From NCBI GenBank assembly GCA_035447605.1, contig DAOTHJ010000004.1, forward strand, positions 1 to 64,000: a stretch of DNA of 64,000 nucleotides, read 5' to 3'. Of this stretch, positions 34,003-42,719 are shown piece by piece. This DNA comes from UMGS1668 sp035447605 (GTDB lineage Bacteria > Bacillota > Clostridia > Oscillospirales > Ruminococcaceae). The position numbers and the translations under genes are program-made. The stretch's first letter is position 1; every line of letters starts with the position of its first letter. Below the pieces are notes generated by a model that was not told the DNA's origin, ran no database searches, and saw only the letters and a list, made by a program, of their open reading frames with translations.

Positions 34003-35391
34003 ATGGACCGCATCGCCAGGTTTTTTGACGATATGAAAAAGAAAAAAGTTGCCTTCATCGGCATCGGCGTCAGCAACACCGACGTCATTCGTATGTTTGC
34101 CGAAAAGGGCATTGAAACAGAGGCCCGCGATAAAAACGGCCGGGACGCCCTCGGCGAAAAGGCGGAGATCCTCGAGAAGGCCGGTGCCAGACTGATTCTG
34201 GGCGAAAACTATCTCGACGGCATCGACGCGGACGTCGTCTTCCGTACCCCGGGCCTCAACTGGTGGAGCCCGGCGCTCTGCGAGCTAAGGGCAAACGGCG
34301 CGGTCGTCACAAGCGAGATGGAGGTCTTCTTCGATCTCTGTCCCTGCCGCCGCTACGCCGTGACCGGCAGCGACGGCAAGACCACCACCACCACGATTCT
34401 TGCGGAGATGCTCGCGGCCTCCGGCAAACAGATCTGGAAGGGCGGCAACATCGGCAATGCCCTGCTGCCGGAAATCGAGCGGATTCAGGAAAGCGACGCC
34501 GTAGTGGCCGAGCTATCGAGCTTTCAGCTGATCTCCATGCGCACCTCGCCCGAGGTGGCCGTCGTCACCAATGTGGCGCCGAACCATCTCGACGTCCATA
34601 AGGACATGGAGGAATACATCGAGGCCAAGCGCAACATCCTGAGGCATCAGAATGCCTTCTCGCGCACCGTGCTCAACGCGGACAACGTCATCACCGCGAG
34701 CATGGCGGAGCTTGTGCGCGGCGACCTGCGCTGGTTCTCCCGCCAGAATCCGGTGCGGAACGGCGCCTATCTGGATGCGGACGGCTTTCTCTGCTACAAT
34801 GAACACGGCAGCGTGACAAAGCTCTTCCATAAGGATGAAATCCGCATTCCCGGCATGCACAACGTGGAAAATTATCTTGCCGCCATTGCGGCGCTTTGGG
34901 GCGAGGTTGACCCGGAGACCATGCGAAAGATCGCGCAGGAATTCCCCGGCGTCGAGCACCGCATCGAATTCGTGCGGGAGCGGCGCGGCGTGCGGTGGTA
35001 CAACGACTCCATCGCCACCAGCCCGACCCGGACCATCGCCGGGCTCTCCTGTTTTCAACAGAAAGTAATCTTAATCGGCGGCGGCTACGACAAAAAAATC
35101 CCCTATGAGCCGCTTGCGCCGCATCTGATCGCGCACGCGAAGCTGCTGATCCTCTCCGGTCCGACCGCGAAAAAGATCGCCGCCGCCGTGCAAAACCATC
35201 CGGATTACCAAGGCTCCCCGGAAATCGTCTTTGTGGACGGCATGGAGGAGGCCGTGAAGCTCGCCGCGGAACGCGCCGTGGAAGGCGACGTTGTGACGCT
35301 CTCGCCGGCTTCGGCCAGCTTCGACCGCTACCGCAATTTTGAGCTCCGCGGCAGGCACTTTAAAGATTTGGTGAGCGGCCTCGGCGACTAA
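34003..35391 (+). CDS. murD: UDP-N-acetylmuramoylalanine-D-glutamate ligase
   Basis: MurD adds D-glutamate to UDP-MurNAc-L-Ala in peptidoglycan synthesis. The 462-residue protein has an N-terminal Rossmann-like domain (GIGVSNTD), the ATP loop TGSDGKTTTT (about 121-130), the family signature PNHLDVHKDMEEYIEAKRNI and the C-terminal PASASFDRYRNFELRGRHFK. The length is normal. It is isolated from other mur genes. Confidence 0.96.
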   Translation: MDRIARFFDDMKKKKVAFIGIGVSNTDVIRMFAEKGIETEARDKNGRDALGEKAEILEKAGARLILGENYLDGIDADVVFRTPGLNWWSPALCELRANGAVVTSEMEVFFDLCPCRRYAVTGSDGKTTTTTILAEMLAASGKQIWKGGNIGNALLPEIERIQESDAVVAELSSFQLISMRTSPEVAVVTNVAPNHLDVHKDMEEYIEAKRNILRHQNAFSRTVLNADNVITASMAELVRGDLRWFSRQNPVRNGAYLDADGFLCYNEHGSVTKLFHKDEIRIPGMHNVENYLAAIAALWGEVDPETMRKIAQEFPGVEHRIEFVRERRGVRWYNDSIATSPTRTIAGLSCFQQKVILIGGGYDKKIPYEPLAPHLIAHAKLLILSGPTAKKIAAAVQNHPDYQGSPEIVFVDGMEEAVKLAAERAVEGDVVTLSPASASFDRYRNFELRGRHFKDLVSGLGD

Positions 35392-35443
35392 ACCGATCCG
35401 GGGCGGAATTCCACCCAAAAACAGATTGAAAATCCGGAAGACG

Positions 35444-35700
35444 GTTCGGAAACGCAGATAAAACGAGCGTTCGGGAATTCTTAGGGATTCCGCGGAAGGT
35501 ATTCCAAGATCCCGACCGCCCTGCCCGGAAGCGAGCAACCACGGTCTCACACAGAATACCTCCAAGGGCGATGTTCGGAAATCCGTCTGACGAAGGCAGG
35601 CGAGTGCCTGCAAAACGAGCGCTCCGGGATTCTTCCGAATTCCGCGGAAGGCATTCCAAGAACCCGGTCCCGCGCAAAACGGTTTTAAAGCCCGGAGACC
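35444..35700. repeat. 152-bp tandem direct repeat in the murD-peptidase gap
   Basis: AAAACGAGCG at 35460 and 35612, and ATTCCGCGGAAGG at 35487 and 35639, mark two units with a period of 152. The roughly 55-base core (35460-35514 against 35612-35666) differs at about ten positions. GTTCGGAAA also recurs just upstream of each core, at 35444 and 35573. No gene is visible in 35392-35726 on either strand, and the repeat does not match either flanking gene. Confidence 0.75.
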
Positions 35701-35726
35701 AAACAAAGAAACAAACGAGGAATTTC

Positions 35727-36749
35727 ATGGACACCATCAAATTACTGAAAAAGCTCTGTGAGCCGGAGGGAACCTCCGGCGCGGAGGACGCCGCCGCAAA
35801 AACCGCGGCCGGCCTGCTCTCCCGCTACGGAAAAACGTATATAAGCCCGCTCGGCTCCGTGATCTGCGAAGTCGCGCCGGAGAAAAACGGCCGCCATGTG
35901 CTGCTTGACGCCCATCTCGACCAGATCGGCCTGATCGTCGTGCGCATCGACGAACGCGGATTCGCCTCTGTCCGGCCATGCGGCGGCATCGACCGCAGGA
36001 GCATCTCCGGCTCCTCCGTCCGGGTCATGACAAAATCCGGCCCGCTGCCGGGCGTGATCGGCGCCGTTCCGCCGCACTTGCAGAAGGACGAAAAGAAAGA
36101 AAATCCGAAACCGGAGGAACTCGCCGTCGACCTTGCGCTCTCCGCCGAAGAGGCGAAGGAATTGGTCCGGCCCGGCGACCGCGTGATTCTCTGCGGCCGC
36201 TTCTCCGAAATCGGAGACGGATATGTCACCTCGCCGGCGCTCGACGACCGCGCGGGCTGCGCCTGCATTCTCAAGGCGCTCGAGGCGCTTGAGGGAAAGG
36301 AACTGCCCTGCGGCCTCTCCGCCGTCTTCTCCACGCGGGAGGAGGTCGGGGGAGGAGGCTCCCGGACGGCCGCGTTTGCCCTGCGCCCGACGGAAGCCCT
36401 CGAGATGGACGTCTCCTTCGGCGCAACGCCCGACACGAAGCCGGGAGAGACTGGAGAGATGAAAAAAGGCCCGATGATCGGCTTTTCTCCGATGCTCGAC
36501 CGCGGCGTCTGCGAGCGGCTGGCAAAACTTGCCCAAAGCAATAGCATCCCGTATCAATATGAAATTATGGAGGGCGAAACGGGCACCAACGCCGACGAGA
36601 TCGCAAGGGTCGGCGCCGGCATCCGCTGCGGTATGCTCTCCATTCCACAGCAATATATGCACACCGTCATCGAAAAAGTGGCCGCCGAAGACATTGAGGC
36701 CATCGGCCGGCTGATCGCGGCCTATGTGCTGGAAGGGGGCGCGGACTGA
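35727..36749 (+). CDS. M42-family metallopeptidase, first of a tandem pair
   Basis: M42 enzymes are large-particle cytosolic aminopeptidases or glucanase-associated peptidases. The 340-residue protein has the metal and catalytic pattern: AHLDQIG (usual AHMDEIG; H and D kept, E replaced by Q), DDRAGC, TREEVGGGG with the catalytic and ligand glutamates, MDVSFGATPD, and the final ligand in QQYMHTVIEKV. The ATG at 35727 follows GAGG. The next gene overlaps its stop by one base, so the two are probably translated together and may form a mixed particle. Confidence 0.88.
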   Translation: MDTIKLLKKLCEPEGTSGAEDAAAKTAAGLLSRYGKTYISPLGSVICEVAPEKNGRHVLLDAHLDQIGLIVVRIDERGFASVRPCGGIDRRSISGSSVRVMTKSGPLPGVIGAVPPHLQKDEKKENPKPEELAVDLALSAEEAKELVRPGDRVILCGRFSEIGDGYVTSPALDDRAGCACILKALEALEGKELPCGLSAVFSTREEVGGGGSRTAAFALRPTEALEMDVSFGATPDTKPGETGEMKKGPMIGFSPMLDRGVCERLAKLAQSNSIPYQYEIMEGETGTNADEIARVGAGIRCGMLSIPQQYMHTVIEKVAAEDIEAIGRLIAAYVLEGGAD

Positions 36750-37786
36750 TGGGAACCCTCCTCGAAAATCTTGAGACCTTCTGCAAAATCCCCGGCACCT
36801 CCGGCGACGAGGCCGCGGTCCGGGAGGCCATTTATCAGGAGATCAAAGATCTGCCCGGCTGCACGGTCCGCACCGACAATGCCGGCAACCTGATCGCCGA
36901 AAAAGCCGGAAAGGAGCCGCCGAAATCAAAGGTGCTCTTTTGCGCCCATATGGACGAGGTCGGCTTCATCGTCACGCGCATCGACGAGCAGGGCTTTCTG
37001 CATTTCGGCTGCGTCGGCGGGATCGACAGCCGCGTCGTCATCGGCAAGCGCGTGCTGGTGGGCAAAGAGCTGATTCCGGGGCTTATCGGCGCCAAGGCGC
37101 TGCATCTTCTCACCAAGGAGCAGCGCGGGGAACCCGCCGAGATCAAGGATCTCTTTATCGACATCGGCGCCGACGGCAAAGAGGCCGCCGAAGCGCTTGT
37201 CCGGCCGGGCGACCGCGCCGTCTGGGATACGGACTTTTGCCTGATCGGCGGAGGGAACGCCGTCTGCTCCCGCGCCCTCGACGACCGGGCCGGGTGCGCG
37301 CTGCTTGTGGAACTGCTGAAGGGCGACGCCCCCTATGACTTTGCTGTGGCGTTCACCACTCGGGAGGAAGTCGACGGCAACGGTGCGCCTGCCGCCGGAT
37401 TCTCCGCGGAACCGGATATCTCCGTCGTGGTGGAGGCAACCTCCGCCGGAGACGGGGCCAATACGGCGGAAGCGGACTATGTCTGCGCGCAGGGAAAAGG
37501 GCCGGTCGTCTCCTTCATTGACAAAGGCACGGTCTACGACCCGGCGCTCTATGAAACCGTCACGGCGCTTGCCCAAGAAAACGGCATCCCGTTCCAGCCC
37601 AAAGAGGGCATCGCCGGCGCCAACGATTCCAGGCCTATTCATAAAAGCCGCGCAGGCGTCCGCCCGGCCGCGGTCTCCCTGCCGGCAAGATATATCCATT
37701 CGCCGGTCACGACCCTGCGGATCGAGGACTTTGAGAACACTCTCCGCCTGCTTGCCGTCCTGCGCGGGGAGCTGCCGAAGCTATGA
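36749..37786 (+). CDS. M42-family metallopeptidase, second of a tandem pair
   Basis: The 345-residue protein has AHMDEVG, DDRAGC, TREEVDGNG, VVVEATSAGD and RYIHSPVTTL, so all the expected metal sites are occupied. It shares the layout of the gene before it but is clearly diverged, so this is an old duplication rather than a recent one. Its start is fused to the previous stop (TGATG), and its own stop overlaps the following GNAT start by four bases. Confidence 0.9.
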   Translation: MGTLLENLETFCKIPGTSGDEAAVREAIYQEIKDLPGCTVRTDNAGNLIAEKAGKEPPKSKVLFCAHMDEVGFIVTRIDEQGFLHFGCVGGIDSRVVIGKRVLVGKELIPGLIGAKALHLLTKEQRGEPAEIKDLFIDIGADGKEAAEALVRPGDRAVWDTDFCLIGGGNAVCSRALDDRAGCALLVELLKGDAPYDFAVAFTTREEVDGNGAPAAGFSAEPDISVVVEATSAGDGANTAEADYVCAQGKGPVVSFIDKGTVYDPALYETVTALAQENGIPFQPKEGIAGANDSRPIHKSRAGVRPAAVSLPARYIHSPVTTLRIEDFENTLRLLAVLRGELPKL

Positions 37787-38583
37787 TCCGGCTGCTGGAA
37801 AATCCCTCCGACCTGGACAGGCTCGCGGAAAAGGAACCTGTTCTGGCGGCGATGGCGGCCTCCTCCGCCGCGGCGTTTTCGGAGGACCCGGAGCGGCTGC
37901 GCTGCTTCGGCGAATACGATGAAACCGGAGGCCTTGTTGCCGCCGCCGATTTTACCTCGCGGGCCGTTTTGCTGCTCTGCGAGATGAGCGGTCTTTCCGG
38001 CGAAATGCTGGATTTCCTTAATAAGATGCTGCCCGGCGGGAATTTTATCGGCATTCTCTGCGGCAAAAAAGCGCTGCCCGTGCTCAAAAAGGAATTTCCG
38101 ATACTCGAGCACGAAGAGACCGCCATGGCGTGCTCAAGCCTTTTTGTTCCGCCCGCTTCGGCCTTTCATGCGGAGCCGCCGCGGCATTTTTCCGACGTCT
38201 GGGAACTGCTCGCCGGCGTGGACGAGGGCTTTGCCAAAGGGGACAGGGAGGCATGGCTCCTGCGGATCTCGCGCGGTGCCCGGAAAGGGCAGACCACGGT
38301 CCAGATGATCTATGACGGCGAAATGCCGGCGGCCACCGCCTCCATCCGCGGCAGATGCGCCGCCTGCGGCGTCATCACGAGTGTTGCCACACGGGAGGAG
38401 TACCGCGGCCTGGGCATGGCCTCCTATCTCACCTATCTCTGCGCAAAAGAGCTGCTCGACTCCGGAAGAACGGCCTGGCTTGTGCCCTCCGGGGAAAACT
38501 CCGCCCGTCTCTACGAGGCGCTCGGATTTCGACGGATTTATTCCCAATATTCCTGTAAAATAAATAACGAGGAACTGAAATGA
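37783..38583 (+). CDS. GNAT-family N-acetyltransferase
   Basis: The 266-residue protein has a GNAT domain in its C-terminal half: ITSVATREEYRGLGMASYLTYLCAKEL gives the acetyl-CoA loop and NSARLYEALGFRRIY the last helix. The N-terminal half (1-130) is poorly conserved. It is tightly coupled by four-base overlaps to the M42 gene before and the PLP enzyme after, which suggests peptide or amino acid catabolism or protection, but the substrate is unknown. Confidence 0.82.
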   Translation: MIRLLENPSDLDRLAEKEPVLAAMAASSAAAFSEDPERLRCFGEYDETGGLVAAADFTSRAVLLLCEMSGLSGEMLDFLNKMLPGGNFIGILCGKKALPVLKKEFPILEHEETAMACSSLFVPPASAFHAEPPRHFSDVWELLAGVDEGFAKGDREAWLLRISRGARKGQTTVQMIYDGEMPAATASIRGRCAACGVITSVATREEYRGLGMASYLTYLCAKELLDSGRTAWLVPSGENSARLYEALGFRRIYSQYSCKINNEELK

Positions 38584-39842
38584 ACGCATTTTTTCCCATC
38601 GACAACTCCCTGCTCGCCGCCGCGGATCAGGCGGAAACCGACTGCGCCGGCGCTTTTCGGCGAATCGCGGAGACCGAGGAACACAACGCCCAAAAGGTGC
38701 TCCGCGCCTTTATCGACAACCGCGTCAGCGAGTCGCTCTTCGGCGGCAGCACCGGCTACGGCTACGACGACCGCGGCCGCGAGACGCTCGACCGCGTCTG
38801 GGCCCAGATCTTCGACACGGAGGATGCCTTGGTTCGCCACAACTTTATGAGCGGCACCCACGCCATCTCGACCGCCCTCTTCGGCGTGCTGCGTCCCGGC
38901 GACACGATGGTCTGTCTGACCGGCACGCCCTACGATACCCTTCACGACGTCATCCGCGGCCGGGGCGTCGGCTCCCTTGAGGAATTCGGCATCACTTATA
39001 AGGAGCTGCCGCTGCTCCCGGACGGAAGCGTCAATTACGAAGGGATTCCGGAGGCGGTGCGGGGCGCAAAAATGGCCTATATTCAGCGCTCCCGCGGCTA
39101 TTCGCTCCGGCCGTCCCTCTCGGTCGACGTGATGCGGAAGATCTTCTCCATCGTCAAAGAGGCTAACCCGCAGGCGGTCTGCGTTGCCGACAACTGCTAC
39201 GGCGAATTCGTCTGCAAAGAGGAACCGACCCAGTGCGGCGCGGATCTGATTATCGGCTCGCTGATCAAAAACCCCGGCGGCGGCATCGCGGATACCGGCG
39301 GCTATATCGCCGGAAAACACGAGTATGTGGAGCTCTGCGCCAACCGTCTCTCGGCGCCGGGCGTCGGCAGGGAGATCGGCTGCACGTTAAACGAGCTGCG
39401 CCCGATGTACCTTGGCCTTTTCTTTGCGCCGACGGTCACAGCCGCCGCCATCAAAACCTCCGTTTTCGCGGCCCGCTTTTTTGAGCTGCTCGGATACCGC
39501 GCGACGCCGGCCTACGACGAGCCGCGGACGGATATCATTGAGACCATCGAGCTTGGCGGCAAAGAAGCCCTCTGTGCCTTCTGCCGCGGCATTCAGAGCG
39601 GCTCGCCGATCGACGCCTTTGTCACGCCGGAGCCGTGGGATATGCCGGGCTACGACGACCCGGTCATCATGGCGGCGGGTGCGTTCCACCTCGGCGCCTC
39701 GGTTGACCTCTCCGCGGATGCGCCGCTCCGGGAACCCTACGCCGTCTGGATGCAGGGAGGCTTAACCTACTCCACCGCGAAAGCCGGCGTGCTGCTGGCC
39801 GCGCAGTCCATGAAGGATGCGGGCGTCTGGAAAGCGAAGTGA
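38580..39842 (+). CDS. Methionine gamma-lyase-like PLP enzyme (aluminium resistance family)
   Basis: The 420-residue protein matches the PF06838-type family near glnA/hfq in many Bacillota. Features are GGSTGYGYDDRGRETLD, HNFMSGTHAI, ADNCYGEFV and the PLP-lysine segment GSLIKNPGGGIADTGGY. It is fold-type I and related to cystathionine beta/gamma-lyases, but the true substrate of this family is not settled. It overlaps the GNAT gene by four bases and ends the M42-GNAT gene group. Confidence 0.88.
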   Translation: MNAFFPIDNSLLAAADQAETDCAGAFRRIAETEEHNAQKVLRAFIDNRVSESLFGGSTGYGYDDRGRETLDRVWAQIFDTEDALVRHNFMSGTHAISTALFGVLRPGDTMVCLTGTPYDTLHDVIRGRGVGSLEEFGITYKELPLLPDGSVNYEGIPEAVRGAKMAYIQRSRGYSLRPSLSVDVMRKIFSIVKEANPQAVCVADNCYGEFVCKEEPTQCGADLIIGSLIKNPGGGIADTGGYIAGKHEYVELCANRLSAPGVGREIGCTLNELRPMYLGLFFAPTVTAAAIKTSVFAARFFELLGYRATPAYDEPRTDIIETIELGGKEALCAFCRGIQSGSPIDAFVTPEPWDMPGYDDPVIMAAGAFHLGASVDLSADAPLREPYAVWMQGGLTYSTAKAGVLLAAQSMKDAGVWKAK

Positions 39843-39920
39843 CGGAAAAACCGGTCCATTCGGGCTTTTGAGGCCCAAAGACTGACCCTCGGCGGTGAAA
39901 TTTTATTTGAAACTAAAAAA

Positions 39921-39948
39921 AAGCGGACAGGCACCGTTCCTGCCGCTT
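39921..39948. terminator. Hairpin between the PLP enzyme gene and tRNA-Leu
   Basis: AAGCGG.CAGG pairs with CCTG.CCGCTT. A T-run follows only on the minus strand (plus-strand A-run 39914-39922), so it is a poor terminator for the upstream gene and may instead be a processing signal or block antisense transcription. Confidence 0.45.
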
Positions 39949-39954
39949 ATATGT

Positions 39955-40039
39955 GCGGGCATGGCGGAATTGGCAGACGCGCCAGACTTAGGATCTGGTA
40001 TCCTCCGATGTGCAGGTTCGATCCCTGTTGCCCGCACCA
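39955..40039 (+). tRNA. tRNA-Leu, anticodon TAG, CCA encoded
   Basis: Acceptor stem GCGGGCA/TGCCCGC, D arm GCGGAATTGGCAGACGC, anticodon stem CCAGA/TCTGG with loop CTTAGGA, a long variable arm (TATCCTCCGATGTG) and T loop TTCGATC fold as a class II tRNA. The anticodon TAG reads leucine CUA. The 85 bases include CCA. Confidence 0.96.
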
Positions 40040-40081
40040 AATATTCCGACCCCTGAAAGATGGGGCCGGAATATTTTTTTA
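40040..40081 (+). terminator. Terminator of tRNA-Leu
   Basis: ATATTCCG.CCCC pairs with GGGG.CGGAATAT, followed by seven T residues. The gene-free stretch 40082-40333 beyond it shows nothing I can support. Confidence 0.9.
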
Positions 40082-40333
40082 CCGTTTTTCGGGCGATTCC
40101 GTGAAGGACCCCGGAATTTTTCCCATGCTCATGCAAAAATTTGTGAAGATCCGACCTTTTTTAGAGAAAAGCGAATCCGCAAGATTCTGTTCTGCCGGGC
40201 ACGCCGCTTTTTCGGTTGGAGGGCCTTTTTGGGAACCTTGCCCCCATGGATTCCGGCATCTCTTCGCTCCATGAATCCCGTGAAATGCAAAAAAGATCGG
40301 CTGCTTTTATCATTGTTCGATTCCTGTCGTTTC

Positions 40334-40362
40334 TTGACGGAAATAGCTTTTTATGTTAAAAT
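40334..40362 (+). promoter_or_regulatory. Promoter of the exopolysaccharide operon
   Basis: TTGACG (40334-40339), a 17-base spacer and TAAAAT (40357-40362). Transcription would start near 40369, which rules out an earlier in-frame ATG at 40353 for the first gene. Confidence 0.8.
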
Positions 40363-40427
40363 ATGGCACCATAATATTAAAGGAATTTCATAGAAAACGC
40401 CTTTCTTTTGAGGAAGTGTTCCGGTTG

Positions 40428-41276
40428 ATGGCACGCGGTAAAAAACATGGCGCCCCGCTTCGTTGGATGTTGTTTCTTGGCCTGATGGCGATCCCTGCGA
40501 TTTATTTGCAGATGAGTTTTTGGGCAGCCGGGAAGCAATCCGCCAGCATCCATTTTGTCGGGCTGGAGGAAGCGGATGCGATCGTCGTGCAGAGCGGCGG
40601 GCAGGTGATGCTGGTGGATACGGGCACGCCCGAGGATGAACAGCTTCTGCTCTCAAGCCTCGACGCGCTTGGGATCGACAGGATCGACCTGCTGGTGCTC
40701 ACCCATCCGGACAAAGACCATATCGGCGGAGCCAAAACGGTGCTTGAAACCTATTCCGTCGCTAAAATTCTGATGTCTTCGGCAAAAAAAGGCAGCCAAC
40801 TGGAGGAGGATCTGCTTACACAGATTGATAAAGAGCAAATCCCCGTCGAATACCCGGAGGAGACCGACCCCGTCTTTTCGCTCGGCGACTGCAGCGTCCG
40901 GATATATGCCGGAGAGAAGGACGACTACGAACAGATCAACAACTCCTCCATCGCGCTCCTGATCACCTGCGGAAACAGGCGGGTGTTTTTGGCTGCCGAT
41001 ATGGAAAACGCCCGCATGGCGGAAATGATCTTCGACGATCCGATCGAATGCGACGTTCTGAAGCTGCCGCATCACGGGGAGGACGAGGAACTGTCCGCGG
41101 CTTTTCTGAAAACGCTGGATCCCGACATCTGCATTGTAACGGCTCCGCAGGCCGGCGTCGCTACAACCCGGATGATGCAGCAGCTCGGATGTGAAGTCTA
41201 CTACACCGCGCAGGGCGAAGTGGATTTGTTGATTCAAAAGAATCTGATCGAAAGGGGGCAACGGAAAATTGACTGA
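40428..41276 (+). CDS. Membrane-anchored MBL-fold hydrolase, ComEC C-terminal-like
   Basis: The 282-residue protein has one N-terminal membrane segment (about 12-33) and a metallo-beta-lactamase domain outside: VDTGTPEDEQ, THPDKDHIGGA (92-102, the HxxxDH zinc motif with P/D variation), ALLITCGNRRVFLAADME and KLPHHGEDEEL. It resembles the MBL domain of ComEC without the channel, a type of secreted hydrolase often acting on nucleic acids or phosphodiesters. It opens an exopolysaccharide operon, so a cell-surface role is likely. Its stop overlaps the VTC gene by eight bases. Confidence 0.85.
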   Translation: MARGKKHGAPLRWMLFLGLMAIPAIYLQMSFWAAGKQSASIHFVGLEEADAIVVQSGGQVMLVDTGTPEDEQLLLSSLDALGIDRIDLLVLTHPDKDHIGGAKTVLETYSVAKILMSSAKKGSQLEEDLLTQIDKEQIPVEYPEETDPVFSLGDCSVRIYAGEKDDYEQINNSSIALLITCGNRRVFLAADMENARMAEMIFDDPIECDVLKLPHHGEDEELSAAFLKTLDPDICIVTAPQAGVATTRMMQQLGCEVYYTAQGEVDLLIQKNLIERGQRKID

Positions 41277-41961
41277 AATTCTCTCCGTAAGCCGGATTGA
41301 AAACAAATACCTGATCAGCGAAAAGGAGCGATACCTGCTTCAAAGCTATTTTTCAAAGGTTCTGCATCAGGATCCGCACAACGGAATCGACGGGTATTTG
41401 GTACGAAGCCTGTATTTCGACACACTCTTTGACGACGACTACCAGCAAAAGATGGACGGCCTTGAGGAACGGCACAAGCTGCGGCTGCGCATCTACGGGC
41501 CGTCCGACCGGAAGGTCAAGCTGGAGCTCAAGCAGAAATGCGGCATCTATCAGCAAAAGAAGTCTCTGATTCTGGAAAGGGAAGCGGCGGAACGGCTGAT
41601 CGGCGGCGATCTCTCTCCGCTCGAAGCCATGGATACTCCGCTCGCCATGCAGCTGCGCAACATGATGCTTCTGGAGGTTTACCGCCCCAAATGCATCGTG
41701 GAATACCGAAGGTTTGCCTATATCTATCCAAGCAACAACATCCGCATCACGTTTGACAGCCAGATCCGGGCCAGCCTTTCCGCATACGGATTTTTCTCGG
41801 AGGAACCGTGCGCCTCCCTCGTCCAGATGCCGGGACGCTGCATTATGGAGGTCAAATACGACAACTTCATGCTCAGTTACATAAAAGACATGCTCAGCAA
41901 ATGCAGCGCCGCCCAGACCTCCGCGAGCAAATACTGCCTCGCCCGGGATCTGACGCTGTAA
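41269..41961 (+). CDS. VTC-domain protein (polyphosphate polymerase-like)
   Basis: The 230-residue protein has the tunnel-fold acidic and basic motifs of VTC/CYTH proteins: RIENKYLIS (ExK), YLVRSLYFDT, KLRLRIYG (RxR), KLELKQK (ExK), VEYRRFAY and IMEVKYD (ExK). Yeast Vtc4 makes polyphosphate with such a domain; bacterial stand-alone forms next to DUF4956 and CotH have no settled function. The start is TTG with AAGGGGG ten bases upstream. No separate signal peptide is seen, so it should be cytoplasmic. Confidence 0.88.
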   Translation: MTEILSVSRIENKYLISEKERYLLQSYFSKVLHQDPHNGIDGYLVRSLYFDTLFDDDYQQKMDGLEERHKLRLRIYGPSDRKVKLELKQKCGIYQQKKSLILEREAAERLIGGDLSPLEAMDTPLAMQLRNMMLLEVYRPKCIVEYRRFAYIYPSNNIRITFDSQIRASLSAYGFFSEEPCASLVQMPGRCIMEVKYDNFMLSYIKDMLSKCSAAQTSASKYCLARDLTL

Positions 41962-42041
41962 AAACACCCCGCAACTCCGCGGATCGGCACCTCCGCTTTC
42001 GTACATTCACCAACACTTAACATTCAGGAGGATTTCCTAAC

Positions 42042-42719
42042 ATGAAAGAGCTTTTGTTTGACTATTTTTCGGCCGAAACATCCGAAATCACGTTTCAGGT
42101 GATCCTGCTCAATTTTCTCATATCCACCCTGATGGGGCTGATCATCTACGTCTCCTACCGCTTTTCGCATTCCGGCCCCGTATACAGCGCGCGCTTCAAT
42201 GTCTCGCTGGTGATGCTGACCATCGTCACGACGCTGGTCATGGCCGTGATCGGAAACAACGTGGCGCTTTCGCTCGGCATGGTCGGCGCGCTCTCCATCG
42301 TGCGCTTCCGCACGGCGATCAAAGATCCCCGCGATACGGTCTATATTTTCTGGTGCATCGCCGTCGGCATCTGCTGCGGCGTATCGGAATACTTTATTGC
42401 GGCTGTCGGCAGCGCGATTATCTTTCTGTTCCTCGTCGTTTTCGGCAGAGTGCAGCGCAACGACCGCTATCTGCTGATTGTCCGCGCGGATCAGAAAAAA
42501 GAAGAGGAAGTCTCCGATCTCATCCTGCTCTTTTTTAAAGGCAAAGCCATCATTCGGGCCAAGAATCTGAGCGGCGGCGTGATCGAAATGATCTATGAGC
42601 TTTCGTCCGGCATCTTAGCGCGGAGCGAGCAGAACGAATCCATCACCAACAAGCTGAGCGAGACCGAGGGTGTGTACGCGGTCAACCTGGTCTGCCAGAA
42701 CGATGAGGTAAACCGGTGA
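42042..42719 (+). CDS. DUF4956 membrane protein
   Basis: The 225-residue protein has about four membrane helices (roughly 18-40, 55-75, 80-100 with NNVALSLGMVGALSIVRFRTAIKDPRDT, 105-140) and a cytoplasmic C-terminal domain. The ALSIVRFRTAIKDPRD signature is characteristic of DUF4956. The family's function is unknown, but it recurs beside VTC and CotH genes. It has AGGAGG upstream and overlaps the CotH gene by four bases. Confidence 0.9.
   Translation: MKELLFDYFSAETSEITFQVILLNFLISTLMGLIIYVSYRFSHSGPVYSARFNVSLVMLTIVTTLVMAVIGNNVALSLGMVGALSIVRFRTAIKDPRDTVYIFWCIAVGICCGVSEYFIAAVGSAIIFLFLVVFGRVQRNDRYLLIVRADQKKEEEVSDLILLFFKGKAIIRAKNLSGGVIEMIYELSSGILARSEQNESITNKLSETEGVYAVNLVCQNDEVNR

Noticed and set aside
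40082..40427. Small plus-strand frames in the gap after tRNA-Leu
   Set aside because: They have no ribosome site or recognisable product, and the operon promoter lies inside the region.
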